DNA from: Charina bottae
Lineage: Eukaryota > Chordata > Lepidosauria > Squamata > Charinaidae
DNA: 64,000 bases
Direction: 5' to 3'
Assembly: GCA_023362775.1 (NCBI GenBank)
Contig: JALMGJ010000008.1
Location: forward strand, 35,053,501-35,117,500
Shown: in pieces, positions 23,237-34,300 of the stretch
Layout of the letters: each line of letters opens with the position of its first letter
How positions within the stretch are numbered: the stretch's first letter is position 1
The notes under the pieces: generated by a model
Told to the model about the DNA's origin: nothing
The model's input: the letters and a program-made list of their open reading frames with translations, nothing else
Database searches by the model: none
Position numbers and translations under genes: made by a program

Positions 23237-23830
23237 GTGGAGTGGGGTTGCATATTAGCACCAACCACTGATTTGGTTATTACCATTAAAACCCTACATG
23301 GCATGGGTCCAGGTTACCTGAGGGACCATCCCATTACATTGACCTGTCCCACCCAGACAGGCAGAGAAGGCATGTTACAGACACCGTCCATGAAAGAATG
23401 TCGATTGGTGGGGCCCAGGAAGAGAGCCTTCTCTGCCGTGGCCCCCGCCCTGTGGAACACTCTTCCCCCAGAGGTGAGGCAGGCCCCCACTCTCCCAGCC
23501 TTCTGGAAAGGGGTGAAGGCCTGGCTCTGCCATCTCACGTGGGGCATGAGGAGGGGTAACCAACCGTGTGGGTGGTCAGCACCCTGAAGATGCTCCCGTA
23601 AATCAAGAACTTTTTAACATCTATGTCTTGGACTATATTTTTTATTTATCAATCAGTCAATCAATTTTGCTGGTCATTGACCAAATAAATATTATTGATT
23701 GATTGATTTAAGAATATTGTATTATTGTATTTTAACGATCATTCTTGTTTTATTGTAAACCGTCCAGAGTCACTCTTTGAGTGAGATGGGCGGTGACTAA
23801 ATTTGAAATATAAGTAAATAAATAATTTAT
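23237..23830 (+). mobile_element. L2/CR1-group LINE 3' end: ORF2 C-terminus plus tail
   Basis: The plus strand encodes the conserved C-terminal region of L2/CR1-type ORF2. It shows a VITIKTLHGMGPGYLRDH-like block, then RKRAFSAVAPALWNTLPPEVR, and ends with a KAWLCH-type motif. A long 3' UTR follows, with a TCAATCAGTCAATCA / TTGATTGATTGA palindromic patch at 23648-23712. The tail hairpin CCGTCCAGAGTC...GAGATGGGCGG and AAATA repeats end near 23825. The 5' part of the element is missing. It aligns with the C-terminal block of the 36.5 kb element. Confidence 0.85.
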
Positions 23831-24770
23831 TAAACCCCCCACCCCAAACCACTGACATGTGAAAAAAAACCTGAGCAACCACAAGGATGTTTTGCCTACT
23901 TCATGATTGACCCCTACAGATGGCATCAGCAGATCTACTAGCTTTAAGAAGATATAATATAATGAATCTACCTTTACTCAATTCATTTCAACATTTTAGC
24001 TTCCTTATTGGAGACTGACCCTTCCCTCAGGATCATTTTTAAATCTGATCTTTTACCACACAATGTGCATCCTCCTCAACAGAAATAATCTTCCGTAAAA
24101 GTTTAATTAGCACATTAGCTTCAGTGAGAGATTACCGCAAAACAAGGGAAAGGAAATACCAAGAATCACACCTGCAGGCACATGCCATAAAGCATACTTT
24201 TCACTGTGAAAGAAATTTTATCTGGCAGATAAAACATTTGACATTAAAGCTGAAGTACTTCTTTTGGTCCTTGATTCTGGATCCACTTGCTGAAAAAGCA
24301 TTATTTTTCTTTTGGGGTATAATATTTCTATTTTTTTCATCCCTATCTCTTTTTCAAAATTCTTCGAAGAACAATCAGAAGAATCCGTACTCAGTTACCC
24401 CCACTTTCATGTGAACACTTTTCCACATATTCACTGCTTGAATACTGCTTACAAGACAAATATGAAAGAATTATGGCCCTGTATTTAGTTATTATTAAAC
24501 AACACGCTAAAGAAAGCTAGAGACATTACCTTCAAGGTATTATTTACAAGTGCTCAAAGAAACAAGCTCTAAAATATGCACTCAGATTGGTCCAAGTCAT
24601 GGTTGGATTCCCATTTACTTAACATGGTCCCCTAATATAATTGGTTTGGTTCTGGTAGCACATGATAGACCCCAGTACTATTAGTTCTTGCTCTTCATGT
24701 GGGGCTTTCTCAGCCTCTATCATTCCTTATACTTTATCTTCTCAGAATCTCTCCTCTATTTCCCCTTGCA
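23831..24770. other. No gene recognised
   Basis: Unassigned sequence. The 96-codon plus ORF at 24124-24414 is unsupported by any family resemblance. Confidence 0.5.
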
Positions 24771-24779
24771 TGCAATTTA

Positions 24780-25107
24780 AAGTAAAGGTAAAGGTTCCCC
24801 CACACAGTTGTGTCCAACTCTAGGGGCCGGTGCTCATCTCCGTTTGTTAGCCGAAGAGCCAGCGTTGTCTGAAGACACTTCCATGGTCATGTGGCCATCA
24901 TGACGCGTGCGGAATGCTGTTACCATCCCACGGAAGTGGTACCTGCTCATCTACTTGCATTTGCATGCCTTTGAATTGCTAGGTTGGCAAGAGCTGGGGT
25001 GAGTGCAGGAGCTCACTCCATCACGCAGGGCTAGGGTCTCGAACCCCCGAACGTGCAACCTTCCAATCTACAAGCCTGGCATCTTAACTGCTGAGCCACC
25101 GCGCCCT
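24780..25107 (-). mobile_element. Sauria SINE, minus orientation
   Basis: On the minus strand the element starts with a tRNA-related head containing an A-box-like TGGCTCAGCAGTT and a B box GGTTCGAGACC, so RNA polymerase III could have transcribed it. The middle holds GAGTGAGCTCCTGCACTCACC. The 3' end carries the RTE/BovB-type tail AGTTGGACACAACTGTGTGG and finishes with a CTTTACCTTTA repeat. A target duplication TGCAATTTA lies at 24771-24779 and 25108-25116. This architecture is that of Sauria SINEs, a lepidosaur family mobilised by BovB LINEs. It is well preserved and so fairly young. Confidence 0.88.
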
Positions 25108-25116
25108 TGCAATTTA

Positions 25117-25716
25117 CCTGCTCACAAAATGGTTAAACAAAGTCAGCCAGAATTTAAACGGGTTGCCCTTTAAATAGGGCTACCAGTTCTGGGCTGTAGT
25201 CTGGAAGACTACTAGATGTCAAGGAAGAATTAGATTTTTCTGTATCTCTTTGCTGCCATTTAGTGATCATCGGAATTTCTGCAGTCTAGCTATAGTACAC
25301 CTACTTTAACTCCTTGGCCTTATATATATACACATATAGAGATGGTCTGCTAATTTTGCCAGCTGTACATCCACTACAACAATTTAATTAATCTGTCTAT
25401 TAAATTAGGGCTATCAGTTCGGGACTATAGCATCTGGACAGCATCAAAGAGATACAGAAAACTCTCTCACTTTCCTGACATCTAGTGGTCTTTTTGATTC
25501 TTGCAGCACAGATCTGGTAGCCCTACTAACTTATAACAGCTAATGCTACTATATAAGATTGTTTTTGAAGGATTGAGAAAGGAAATAATTCACAAGGTCT
25601 ATTATATTACCCTAAGCCATTGATACTAAAGTATAGCTCATGAAAAATGAATAGGACCATACATTACACTAAGGCAGGGAACAAGTAAATCATCTTATCA
25701 TTTGGTATTATTTATT
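25117..25716. other. No gene recognised
   Basis: Two partly similar stretches occur at about 25178-25300 and 25405-25530. Each has GGGCTAYCAGTTC...GACTATAG, a CTGGA segment and an AGTGGTC/AGTGATC segment, in the style of an old dispersed repeat. I could not assign it to a class. Confidence 0.45.
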
Positions 25717-26300
25717 TATTTAATAATATATGTAGACCACCTCAATCAAATGAGACTGGACAGTGAACAACAAAGCAGGCAGGCAGACAGGCAATCAAAT
25801 TAATCAAAAATAACACAAACAGAAACCCGCACTTCTCATGAAGTGGGAGGACTCTCAGGAGCGTCTTTCTTAATTTTGGACTAGGCAGGCAGATTTGATG
25901 CATTGTAACACTCTGACTTTATAATAGATAATGAATACTATGAATTGGACCTGGAAGCCTACTTGTTGCCAGTGCAGTGATCTTAAGATTGGAGTTATTT
26001 TGCAATTGCAGGATTGTTCCACCAACAGCCTGGCTGCTGTGTTCGTACCAGCTGCAGCTTCTGAATCATCTCCAAAGACTTGTATAGTGACTGCTGTACA
26101 GTGTGTAGTGCATTATAATAGTCGAGCTACATGGTCATCAAGGTATGAGTTGCCATCACAAGGGCAGCCTGGTCCAGGTAGGATCACAACTGGTGCACCA
26201 GCCAATGCTGGCAAAGCTCCTGGCTTCTATGGCTTCCACCTGCTGAAGCATGAGTCTAGGAGGACTCAAGGTCAGGCAGACAGACATGTATCTGGAGAGT
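25717..26300 (-). mobile_element. L2/CR1-group LINE fragment, minus strand
   Basis: The left end is a TTTATTTATTTAATA tail followed by a decayed hairpin. From about 25930 the sequence parallels 37030-37250 of the larger element: TGAATTGGACC-GGAAGC, CAGTGCAG, CAGCTGCAGCTTCTG, and TATAATAGTCGAGC against AATAATCTATATGAG. It represents the RNase H-less C-terminal part and 3' UTR of ORF2 on the minus strand. Many stops show it is dead. Confidence 0.65.
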
Positions 26301-26311
26301 ATACCCTAGAC

Positions 26312-26493
26312 CACAGCTTTCCAAACTGTGTCTCGCGACACAAACGTATGTCGCCTGCGGGGCCCAGGTGAAAATCCAAAAGCGCCGCAGCAGCGGCGGC
26401 ACACAAAACCCGAAAGTGGCGGTGGCGGCGCTTCCGGGTTTTCTCGCGCGCTGCTGTTGCTGTGCCGCCACGGGAAAACTTTGGAAAGCCCTG
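26312..26493. mobile_element. CpG-rich hAT MITE, 182 bp, copy 2 of 5
   Basis: It is inverted relative to copies 1 and 3. The left terminus CACAGCTTTCCAAACTGTG matches the right end of copy 1, and the right end, inverted, reads CAGGGCTTTCCAAAG. A perfect 8-bp duplication CCCTAGAC flanks it (26304-26311 and 26494-26501). It is shorter than copies 1 and 3 but keeps the CpG-rich core with a CCGAAAGTGGCG / GCGCTTCCGG foldback. Confidence 0.9.
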
Positions 26494-26501
26494 CCCTAGA
26501 C

Positions 26502-26740
26502 TCTGTAAAGTAGAATCACATGAATAGACAGTATACAAAGGTATATCAGTCACTCAGACAGCCTATCAATAAATAAAATATACGTGGGAGGAAATGCTTA
26601 ATTTAAAAGATTTGAAAAACAAAACATAATTACCCACATAGTTCTTTCGTTTTCTCTCTCTCTGTCTGTCAATCATGGGGAAAAAGAAACCAAGTGTCTG
26701 GTTGAATGGAAAGACTGAGAAGTAAGGGAGAATATATATT
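26502..26740. other. No gene or repeat recognised
   Basis: Unassigned AT-rich spacer between the hAT MITE and the BovB-type tail. It contains a short CT run near 26654-26668. Confidence 0.5.
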
Positions 26741-26862
26741 GTTGTTTATTTGTTCAGTTGCTTCTGACTCTTCGTGACTTCATGGACCAGCCCACGCCAG
26801 AGCTTCCTGTCGGCCGTCTCCACCCCCAGGTCCCCCAAGGTCGAGTCCGTCACCTCCAGAAG
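26741..26862 (-). mobile_element. BovB-type RTE 3' end, minus strand
   Basis: Read on the minus strand: CCACCCCCAGGT-type GC-rich body, then GGTCCATGAAGTCACGAAGA, GTCAGAAGCAACTGAACAAA and an AAC-like end. The shorter relative at 31283-31346 has the same GGGCTGGTCCATGAAGTCAC core. A LINE fragment and a SINE using this tail cannot be separated here. Confidence 0.75.
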
Positions 26863-26863
26863 A

Positions 26864-26973
<110 letters not shown>

Positions 26974-26975
26974 TG

Positions 26976-27035
26976 TCCTTCCTTCCTTCCTTCCTTCCTT
27001 CCTTCCTTCCTTCCTTCCTTCCTTCCTTCCTTCCT
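26976..27035. repeat. (CTTC)n tetranucleotide microsatellite
   Basis: About 15 perfect units directly after the ATATAC array, forming a compound satellite. A similar CTTC run occurs at 54585-54649. Confidence 0.98.
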
Positions 27036-28455
27036 CAAAGGCCATTTCAAACCATTTCCATATTCTTGCCAAGAAAACTGCATGAACATGTCTGTGAAGC
27101 TGAGCTCAACTTGAAGAAGGCCATACCTTACTTTTATTCACCGCTGTATTTATTTTTGTCTTTAGCAGGGCATCATAGAGATTAATTAATGTGGTATTTT
27201 AAGGTGACATCAATGAAGATGAAAAACTGAAAAAGTTTTTGCAGAAAGGGTAGAAATAATCAATTATCAGGTCTGAAAAATGTTGTGGAGTGAGAGATGA
27301 GACTGATAAATGAATCATCTAGAGACAGAAAAAAGTGTAATAGGGTCTGTTGGCAAAACATTACATGTAAATGACATTCAGATTGGGGATTACATACTTA
27401 AAGAGAGTTGACCTTTGAGAGGCAAATAGCAGATGACAAAGAAGTAGGAGAAGGAAGCAGAAGAATTAGTTAATTTAGCCAAGCCAAGAACAAACCCCAG
27501 ACTACAATGACTGTGTGATCCTGAAACTTAGTTGTGAGACATTTGTTGATGTTTTTCAGCTACAAATTTACTACTGGATCTGCATCCATGATGGGTTTAT
27601 TCCTTTGAGACTTATTTCCAAGAAGCTACATGTAGGTGACAAGCAAATACATTCATGGACTTCAGAGTTCTCTTTATTTTACACTGTATTTTGCTAAATG
27701 GTTTAATAGCTTAATTTGAATAGTTTTATTTTTAACTACATAGCTTAAGCATGCAAAACTAATAAAGTGGTTAAAAATATTATGCTGTAAGAAGAGATAT
27801 TTTCATCTTCCCATCAGAAATTGCGGTCATAAAATTTACTTCATTTAGGCAGGACACAGCTCCCCTTTAAAATAATGAGTTGTACCTGATTAAAGTAGAG
27901 ATGGGGGAAAAGAAGCCCTTCACATTTAGGGCATTTAAAAGAAATAGCACAAAGTACTGTTTTCCTAGATTCCCCCTCCACCCTCTCAAAGAACTATCTT
28001 TGCAAAATCTTAACTGTCCCATGCTAATTGGTTCTATCTAATGAGAGTAGGAAATGGGACTGGAATAGAGAACAGGTAGATTAATTATGCATTTTATTAG
28101 TTTGTGCTTCTATAAGACTCAAATTATGACTCTTCAAGAGGATTATTATTCTATCTTGGACAAAACTCAGAGCAGGAGGCAGAAAGCTAATTTTATATAT
28201 AGCACCATGTTGGTGCTAGAGAATGGAAAATGTCTTGCCCTTAAGGACAAAGAGGCAGGTAGTAGTATAATTAACAGGTAAGTTGATTGACTCACTCTGT
28301 CACAGAAGGCAAATGGGGCTGTTATAAAGGAGAAAGTAATTCCTGCTTGTTTTATTTGACTTTCAACATGTCCCAGCTATAATTACCACTTGTGAGTTCT
28401 AGTGCCACCTCAATTTGTAACTAAAATTTCAGATTGAACAATTTATCTACCTTCT
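27036..28455. other. No gene recognised
   Basis: Unassigned sequence. The 64-codon ORF at 28087-28281 ends near a donor-like CAG/GTAAGT at about 28276, but no acceptor, family match or coding context supports an exon. Confidence 0.5.
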
Positions 28456-28467
28456 ATCTGCAACACA

Positions 28468-28965
28468 TATTAAAAAGCAGAGACATCACCTTGCCGACAA
28501 AGGTCCGTATAATTAAAGCTATGGTTTTCCCAGTAGTAATGAATGGCTGTGAGAGTTGGACCATAAGGAAGGCTGAGCGCCGAAGAATTGATGCTTTCGA
28601 ACTGTGATGCTGGAGAAGACTCTTAAGAGTCCCTTGGACTGCAAGGAGGTCAAATCAGTCAATCCTAGAGGAAATCAACCCTGACTGCTCATTGGAAGGA
28701 CAGATACTGAAGCTGAAGCTCAAATACTTTGGCCACCTAATGCGAAGAGAGGACTCACTGGAAAAGACCCTGACGCTGGGAAAGACTGAAGGCAAAAGGA
28801 GAAGGGGACGGCAGAGGATGAGATGGTTAGATAGCATCACTGATGTAATGGCATGAATTTGACTAAACTCTGGGAGGCAGTGGAGGACAGGAAGGCCTGG
28901 CGTGCTATGGTCCATGGGGTCACAAAGAGTCAGACAAGACTAAACGACTGAACAACAACAACAAA
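28468..28965 (+). mobile_element. BovB RTE LINE, 5'-truncated, with target duplication
   Basis: It starts at the RT segment AAAAGCAGAGACATCACCTTG and shows the characteristic motifs of the BovB RT C-terminal half: a VMNGCESW-like block, then RRRRIDAFEL, WRRLLRVPWTARR, SLEKTLTLGKTEGKRRRGR and a VTKSQTRL-like end. It finishes with CTAAACGACTGAACAACAAC. ATCTGCAACACA (28456-28467) and ATCTGCAATACA (28966-28977) are a 12-bp duplication with one mismatch. Stops break the reading frame. BovB elements move Sauria SINEs, which fits the SINE at 24.8 kb. Confidence 0.9.
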
Positions 28966-29044
28966 ATCTGCAATACAAATCTATGAATCACAGTAGGGAA
29001 ATCCTACACCCTGCTCAAATGTAGGACTGAATCAAAATGTGGAG

Positions 29045-29527
29045 TCCATGGTGCTCTCTGAGCCTTGTTGTTTTCTTGCAGACGTTTCATTGCCAGGCTA
29101 GGCAACATCTTCAGTGCGAAAAAGGAGTGGAACTTGCTCTCTGTTTATATACCCTGGCTTGTCCTGCCTGTGTTGGTGGGGGTGTTGTACTCTCCTTGGT
29201 AGTACCTTGATTGAGTTGTTGTTTGCTGCTTGGTTGATTGACTTAGTTAATACTTCCTTGATTAGGGTCTATTGTGTTGTTTGATTGTGTCTGTTGATGG
29301 CTGCTTTGTCTGAGTGCCAAGCTTCCAGGAATTCTCTAGCATTTTTGGATTTGGCTTGGTTTAAGATGCTCACAGTTTCCCAGTTGAAAGTATGGTTAAG
29401 TCTGTCCATGTGTTGTGAGATTAAGGAGTTTTCATCATGTCTTCTGACTGCTAGTTGGTGTTCATGAATGCGTTCTGCTAGTCTTCTGCCAGTCTGTCCT
29501 ACATAATGGCTGTTACAGTCCTTACAC
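29045..29527 (-). mobile_element. Penelope-like element, C-terminal GIY-YIG part
   Basis: On the minus strand, just downstream of the hAT insertion, an open segment reads KDCNSHYVGQTGRRLAERIH, the YVGQT-R-L-RI-EH signature of the GIY-YIG endonuclease at the C-terminus of Penelope-like retroelements. SLISQHM, FLEAWHS and AINRH blocks typical of the same domain follow. The 3' region holds GAAACGTCTGCAAGAAAACA, a motif also typical of PLE termini. The N-terminal RT is absent. The upstream part of the domain continues across the hAT at 29806-29880. Confidence 0.85.
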
Positions 29528-29797
29528 CAGGGCTTTCCAAAGTTTTCCCGCGGTGACACACAAACCGCCATTGGTGTGTTGCCGCGGGAAAACCCGGAAG
29601 TGCCGCCATTGCGGCAGCGCGCAAAAACCCGGAAGTGCTGCTGCCGCTTTCAACTTTTGCGCGCTGCCGTTGGTGTGTCGCCGCAGGAAAACCCGGAAGC
29701 GCTGATGATGATCAGCGCTTTCGGGTTGTGTGGCGACACACCAGACTCTGTGTGGCGACACACTTTTGTGTCGCCACACACAGTTTGGAAAGCTCTG
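29528..29797. mobile_element. CpG-rich hAT MITE, 270 bp, copy 3 of 5, inside a PLE
   Basis: Ends are CAGGGCTTTCCAAAG and inverted CAGAGCTTTCCAAAC, with a perfect 8-bp duplication CCTTACAC (29520-29527 and 29798-29805). It is the same length as copy 1 and nearly the same in sequence, including the GTGTGTCGCCGC repeats and the AGCGCTGATGATGATCAGCGCT foldback centre (written here only in part). It interrupts the PLE coding sequence just before the GIY-YIG motif, so it is younger than the PLE. Confidence 0.93.
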
Positions 29798-29805
29798 CCT
29801 TACAC

Positions 29806-29880
29806 TGTATGTTGTAGATAACTCCTGTTTTTTTCTTCTTGGGCTACTGGGTCTTTTGGTTTACTTACGATGAGTCAAAA
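29806..29880 (-). mobile_element. Penelope-like element, segment upstream of the hAT
   Basis: On the minus strand, one frame reads KPKDPVAQEEKN and the neighbouring frame continues TGVIYNIQCK, which joins to DC at the hAT target site. The frame change falls at an A-run near 29830, so the copy was already damaged or has since decayed. This recovers the Cys-containing block that normally precedes YVGQT in PLEs. Confidence 0.7.
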
Positions 29881-30154
29881 TGACCACATTTTCACCACAT
29901 TAGGAAGCCCACCTGATCTTGGCTGAAAAAACCTTGACAACTATTAGTTGGCAGCACTTAGTTACAGAAAAATCTAAATTCTTTACTTTCATTTAATGAA
30001 GTTCTGAGTTTCTGCAGATAAGATTTGCTGGTCATAAGGTTAGAGGACTACAACATTAAAAACCTGGTTCTGCCGGCTTGCCTGGGAGGGAAATGCCAAC
30101 AGTTCCTCTTGGGGATGGCTGGTCCCATGAAGCTCCCCAGTATTACCATCTTTT

Positions 30155-30402
30155 AAACGTATTTTATTTTATTTTATTTTATTTTATTTTATTTTATTTA
30201 TTTTATTTTTATTTTATTTATTTTATTTTATTTTATTATTTTATTTTATTTTATTTTATTTTATTTTATTTTATTTTATTATTTTATTTTATTTTATTTT
30301 ATTTTATTTTATTTTATTTTATTTTATTTTATTTTATTTTATTTTATTTTATTTTATTTTATGTATGATTTGATTTGATTTGATTTGATTTGATTTGATT
30401 TA
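30155..30402. repeat. (TTTTA)n then (TTTGA)n pentanucleotide array
   Basis: About 200 bp of TTTTA units with occasional TTTA and TTA slips to 30362. Seven TTTGA units follow, so a single base change has been amplified within the array. It sits at the tail side of a minus-strand LINE 3' end, as expected of expanded LINE tails. Confidence 0.95.
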
Positions 30403-30560
30403 TATTTACCACTCCATCTCCCCGCAAGGGAACTCTGGGCGGTTTACAAGAATCAACAGTTAAAATTTAACAATTAAAACAACATATATATAATACACTC
30501 TAATACAATAATAATAATAACCGCCCAGGGTCCCTCAGGATCCCAGGGCAGGATATAAAT
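30403..30560 (-). mobile_element. LINE 3' tail, minus strand
   Basis: ATATTTACCACTCCATCTCC, then AACTCTGGGCGGTTTACAAG, is the inverted form of the L2/CR1-group 3' hairpin. A further short tail (CAGGGCAGGATATAAATG) lies in plus orientation at about 30540-30600. Confidence 0.6.
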
Positions 30561-30582
30561 GTAATAAATGTAATAAATGTAA

Positions 30583-30613
<31 letters not shown>

Positions 30614-30639
30614 AATATAAAATCCAAGATGTGATGGGT

Positions 30640-30845
30640 CCATGTTTAAAAGGGCTCTATGGCACCAGCCATCCCCAAGAGGAACTGTTCCCCCCCCCCA
30701 TGCAAGGGATTTTATGCTTGGATTTTATATTAGTTATTAATATTGTAAATTTTTTATTTACGTTTTTACTGTTTTATTGTGAACCGCCAAGAGTCCCCCA
30801 ATGAGGGAGATGGGCGGTAATATAAATTCAAATAAATAAATAAAT
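30640..30845 (+). mobile_element. L2/CR1-group LINE 3' end
   Basis: It begins in the 3' UTR (CACCAGCCATCCCCAAGAGG, with a C tract at 30690) and ends with GTGAACCGCCAAGAGTCC, GGGAGATGGGCGGTAATA and AAATA repeats. The block CAGCCATCCCCAAGAGGAACT recurs inverted at about 30099-30121, so two copies of this 3' UTR bracket the pentanucleotide array in opposite orientation. Confidence 0.7.
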
Positions 30846-30949
30846 ACACATGTGAAGGGCTTTTTCATGATCTTCCACAGGTAACAACAAGTACAGAAAA
30901 ATGGAATGGAAATCAAGTTTACTGGAGGAATTAATGATAATTGTATTAA

Positions 30950-31025
30950 GTTTTAATCCTATGTTAGCCACCCAGAGTCACTGTTGTGAGATGGGCAGCC
31001 ATATAAATTGATAGAAATAAATAAA
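30950..31025 (+). mobile_element. LINE 3' tail
   Basis: TTAGCCACCCAGAGTCACTG and GAGATGGGCAGCCATATAAA form the same hairpin tail, ending in AAATAAATAAATTGATTG. Only the tail is visible. Confidence 0.55.
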
Positions 31026-31282
31026 TTGATTGAGATAAAGAGCTAGGCTCCTCCAAGTGGCTGCATGTTTATTTTTCTTAATTCTCCTCCACCTAATGCT
31101 AGGTCATCACTAAGCTTGCTGACAGTATCCTGTGGAGCCAGAAAGTGGTGGCCCTCATCAGCAACCTCTGGGAGGAATTCTGCTGTTCCTGAATTATAAA
31201 ATTGGCAGTAGCAAAAAGAAAACAAGGGAGTGACAAATAATAACACTTTCATTATTTATTTATTTATTATTTAGGTTTATAT

Positions 31283-31346
31283 GACTGGCATGGGCTGGTC
31301 CATGAAGTCACAAAGAGTCGGAAGCGACTGAATGAATAAACAACAA
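31283..31346 (+). mobile_element. BovB-type 3' tail
   Basis: GGCATGGGCTGGTCCATGAA, then AGTCACAAAGAGTCGGAAGC, then GACTGAATGAATAAACAACAA, is the conserved end of BovB LINEs and of SINEs that share that end. It follows a short TATT repeat. Confidence 0.7.
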
Positions 31347-34300
31347 GTACGATAGTTATTATGACAATTAAGGCTAAGTGATAAAAGGGCACCTCCTGAT
31401 TCATGGTTTAGTTCCTCACCTATTAAGTTACCTGTGGTCCTAATGGTGAAATAGTAGGTGCTCCCTTCACTTATGGAATGGAAAGAACTCCTTCTGCAGT
31501 GACACTTAAAGCCAGTCCTTAAGACAAGCCTTCCTAATGCTATGCATGTCCTAAACAATTGAAAGCATTAGAAATATCATATCATGATTATGATAAATGG
31601 CCTTGATCCAGGCAGGGATATGAGAAGTCAATCTCAAATTGTACAACCCAATATAACACTTTTTTTAAAAAAAAAGTCCTGAACCAAACTGACTTCTAAA
31701 ACTTTACATATTCATTAATGGGTGGTGAAATTGTTCTCTTCTGATTTTGGTTGGAGGTGTGTGTAAATAAAAAACAACATTTGCTAATGGGAGTGGGAAG
31801 CAAGCATATCCCTGTTTTTTTTCTTCCAGCCAATGCTCTACACAGCACATCCAGGCCAGTCATGGCCAAGGGCAAGAGTAGAGAACCTGAAGCCCTCTAG
31901 AATGACTGGGAGTGAAGGATGTTAAGGGCTATAGTTCAGCCACATCTGGAAAGCCAGAGACTCCATGGGCTTAGGCTAGAATTCCAGATCTGAGTTGTTT
32001 ATTTGTTGTATCTTTTAGTGAGAGATCTTATGTATCATTAAGGTTCTCAAGTGGGTTGAGTTGACAGCAGCAACAGTCTCAGGTGATTGATGCCAGGCAG
32101 CTCCAACAGGTATGTATGGGAATCACCATTTAAATTTCCCTCAATGTAGCCTCAATCAGAGTACCTGCCATTCAAATTCCCCATGCAGCAATGCCACATC
32201 AAGGGTTTTCTAGTACATTTAAATGATGTTTTGTTGCATTACTGCCACTTAGCAGAATGACTGCAGGGAGGTTGGAGAATGAGAAGTGGGAGATCCAGCA
32301 GAAACTGTTGAAAATGCCTTAGGCAAATGGCACTTGATTTAAAGAAACTTGCACTGTGAAATAAATGCTTCTCATATTGCTTACATTCAAATAAAAGGAG
32401 AAAAAAATACAAGGAGGAATCCAATGTGCTGTGTGTTTGATCATTCCCCGTCAACTCCAAAAGTCACATGACCCTTGCATTCTATGGGGTGGGGGTGATG
32501 TTTTACACTTTACATTACTTACTCTCATCTCACTCCAAAATGTCATGGACACGTTACTTAGAGTCAGTACTGCTTTACCTGAGTAATCGACCGAGGGGAT
32601 AAAGCCAATCACAGTTCATGATGTAATATGTAATAAAATATAAGTGGCAAGCCAGAAGGTGAAGGCAAATGCAATCTGCACATTAGAATTATATACACCA
32701 CTCATTAAACTTAATTTATAAACTATTTAAGCCTTCTTGGGGATCAGGAAGAATAATTATTTCTCCCTTTTTAACTTTGAGGGATATGCTGATCCTTACT
32801 GGTAAAGAAAAAGGAAACCTTCACTTTACAAATCACTTTTTTATGCACAAAATATTGGCTGATATAATATTCTTGGGGCTGAGCAGCTCCCCCACCTCCT
32901 CCCAAAAATTTTTAATGGAAATTTAATAGTGTATTTTACTAAATGGCCTAATTAACATTTTACAAAAAAGGTACTTTACAATTAGATATTAGTATTTTGT
33001 GCTCAAGGGATTCGGTTATATGTTCCCTTGGATAATTTTTTATAAATAGCAAACTCTGCCAAGATATTTCTTGTGAGACCCATGGAGAGTCCTTTGGACA
33101 AGGGAGCTGGTATAAAAATTAAAAATTCATTAAGACTTTCACTTTCACTTCACCTTTGGAAGATGGTGTGTCTAATGCCACACTTGGAATAAAAGCAGAG
33201 GCAAAGTCATATAAGGCCTGTTACAATGACCCTACATCACTTCCTTACAATGATCTGCCAATGGTCAAGGAAGCCAACTTGTAAGATACAAATATATCAA
33301 ACAAGGACCAGAATTGCTTCTCTTCAGTACAAATATTATGGGAGTTAGGCCATAATCCTCTTCACTTCATGGTATTAAAACCCATTGAATTTACTGGGAA
33401 ACTGAGCAGAAATGCAATAAAAACTGGTTGCAAATGTTGCATTATTTCATATACTAGGATGGCAAATAAAATTTGCTCTCAAGGAATTATGAATAATATA
33501 GAACTGTCAAAAACAAATATACAGTATAAGGGAGCAGGGTCTGTTAAGCCTATTAAACTATTGGCAAGTATACAACTAATGGACTGGATCCAAATTTTGT
33601 TTTGCTTAGAGTAAATCTGCTGTGACTTCAAGCAATGCAGAACTTTTTAAAGACACAGTCCGGGCATTGCCTTTAGGAAGCGTGTGAAGGGAAAGGCTGC
33701 ACTCCAAAATGTAGGTAGCCAGGACAATGGTTCAAAATTAAAGTGAATTGATGTAAAATTACTGCTCCACAATTATTTAATAACTTCCCAATTCTATTGT
33801 ATTAAAAACCCCTTAAATATCAAGTTAAGTATTTAATTTAATATTAATTAAATATTCAGCCCTGCCTACATGTGTGATGTGAACCACCTGTTTTGTGGCG
33901 CTCAGCTCTCCCCAAAGGGATTAGCTATGGTTTCCTTGTACTTAATAATTTGCCTCCGCATTAAAAATCAGAATTTGTTGGAAACATTGAAGAGGTTCAT
34001 GGGGTCATTCTAGGTTTTTAGGGACTGCACATGGTCTTGGGGAGACTATTGGTAAATACTGTTTGCCTCCCTGGGAGAGAGTCAGATAGAAAAAGAAGAG
34101 TTTAAAAACAAACAGAATGATTTTATTCAGTAGTCTTAATGAAAGTTTTTATTAAGTTTTTTTTTCTACCATAACATTTGCACGAAGGATGAAATAATGA
34201 TCCTGTTTTAGCAGAGTCATTAGTGTAAAGAGAATTGGATTGTTTCATTCTTTGAATGGATATTACAATACCTCTTCCCACCCGATCCCTTCCAAATGAT

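Noticed and set aside
23314..23563. Minus-strand ORFs of 62 and 77 codons
   Set aside because: They are antisense to the plus-strand LINE ORF2 C-terminus.
24780..25107. A functional tRNA gene in the minus-strand head
   Set aside because: A and B boxes are present, but the sequence continues into a SINE body and RTE-type tail and is flanked by a target duplication, so it is a SINE, not a tRNA gene.
28087..28281. Possible exon with a CAG/GTAAGT donor-like end
   Set aside because: No acceptor tract, no protein match and no neighbouring exon. A single donor-like hexamer is frequent by chance.
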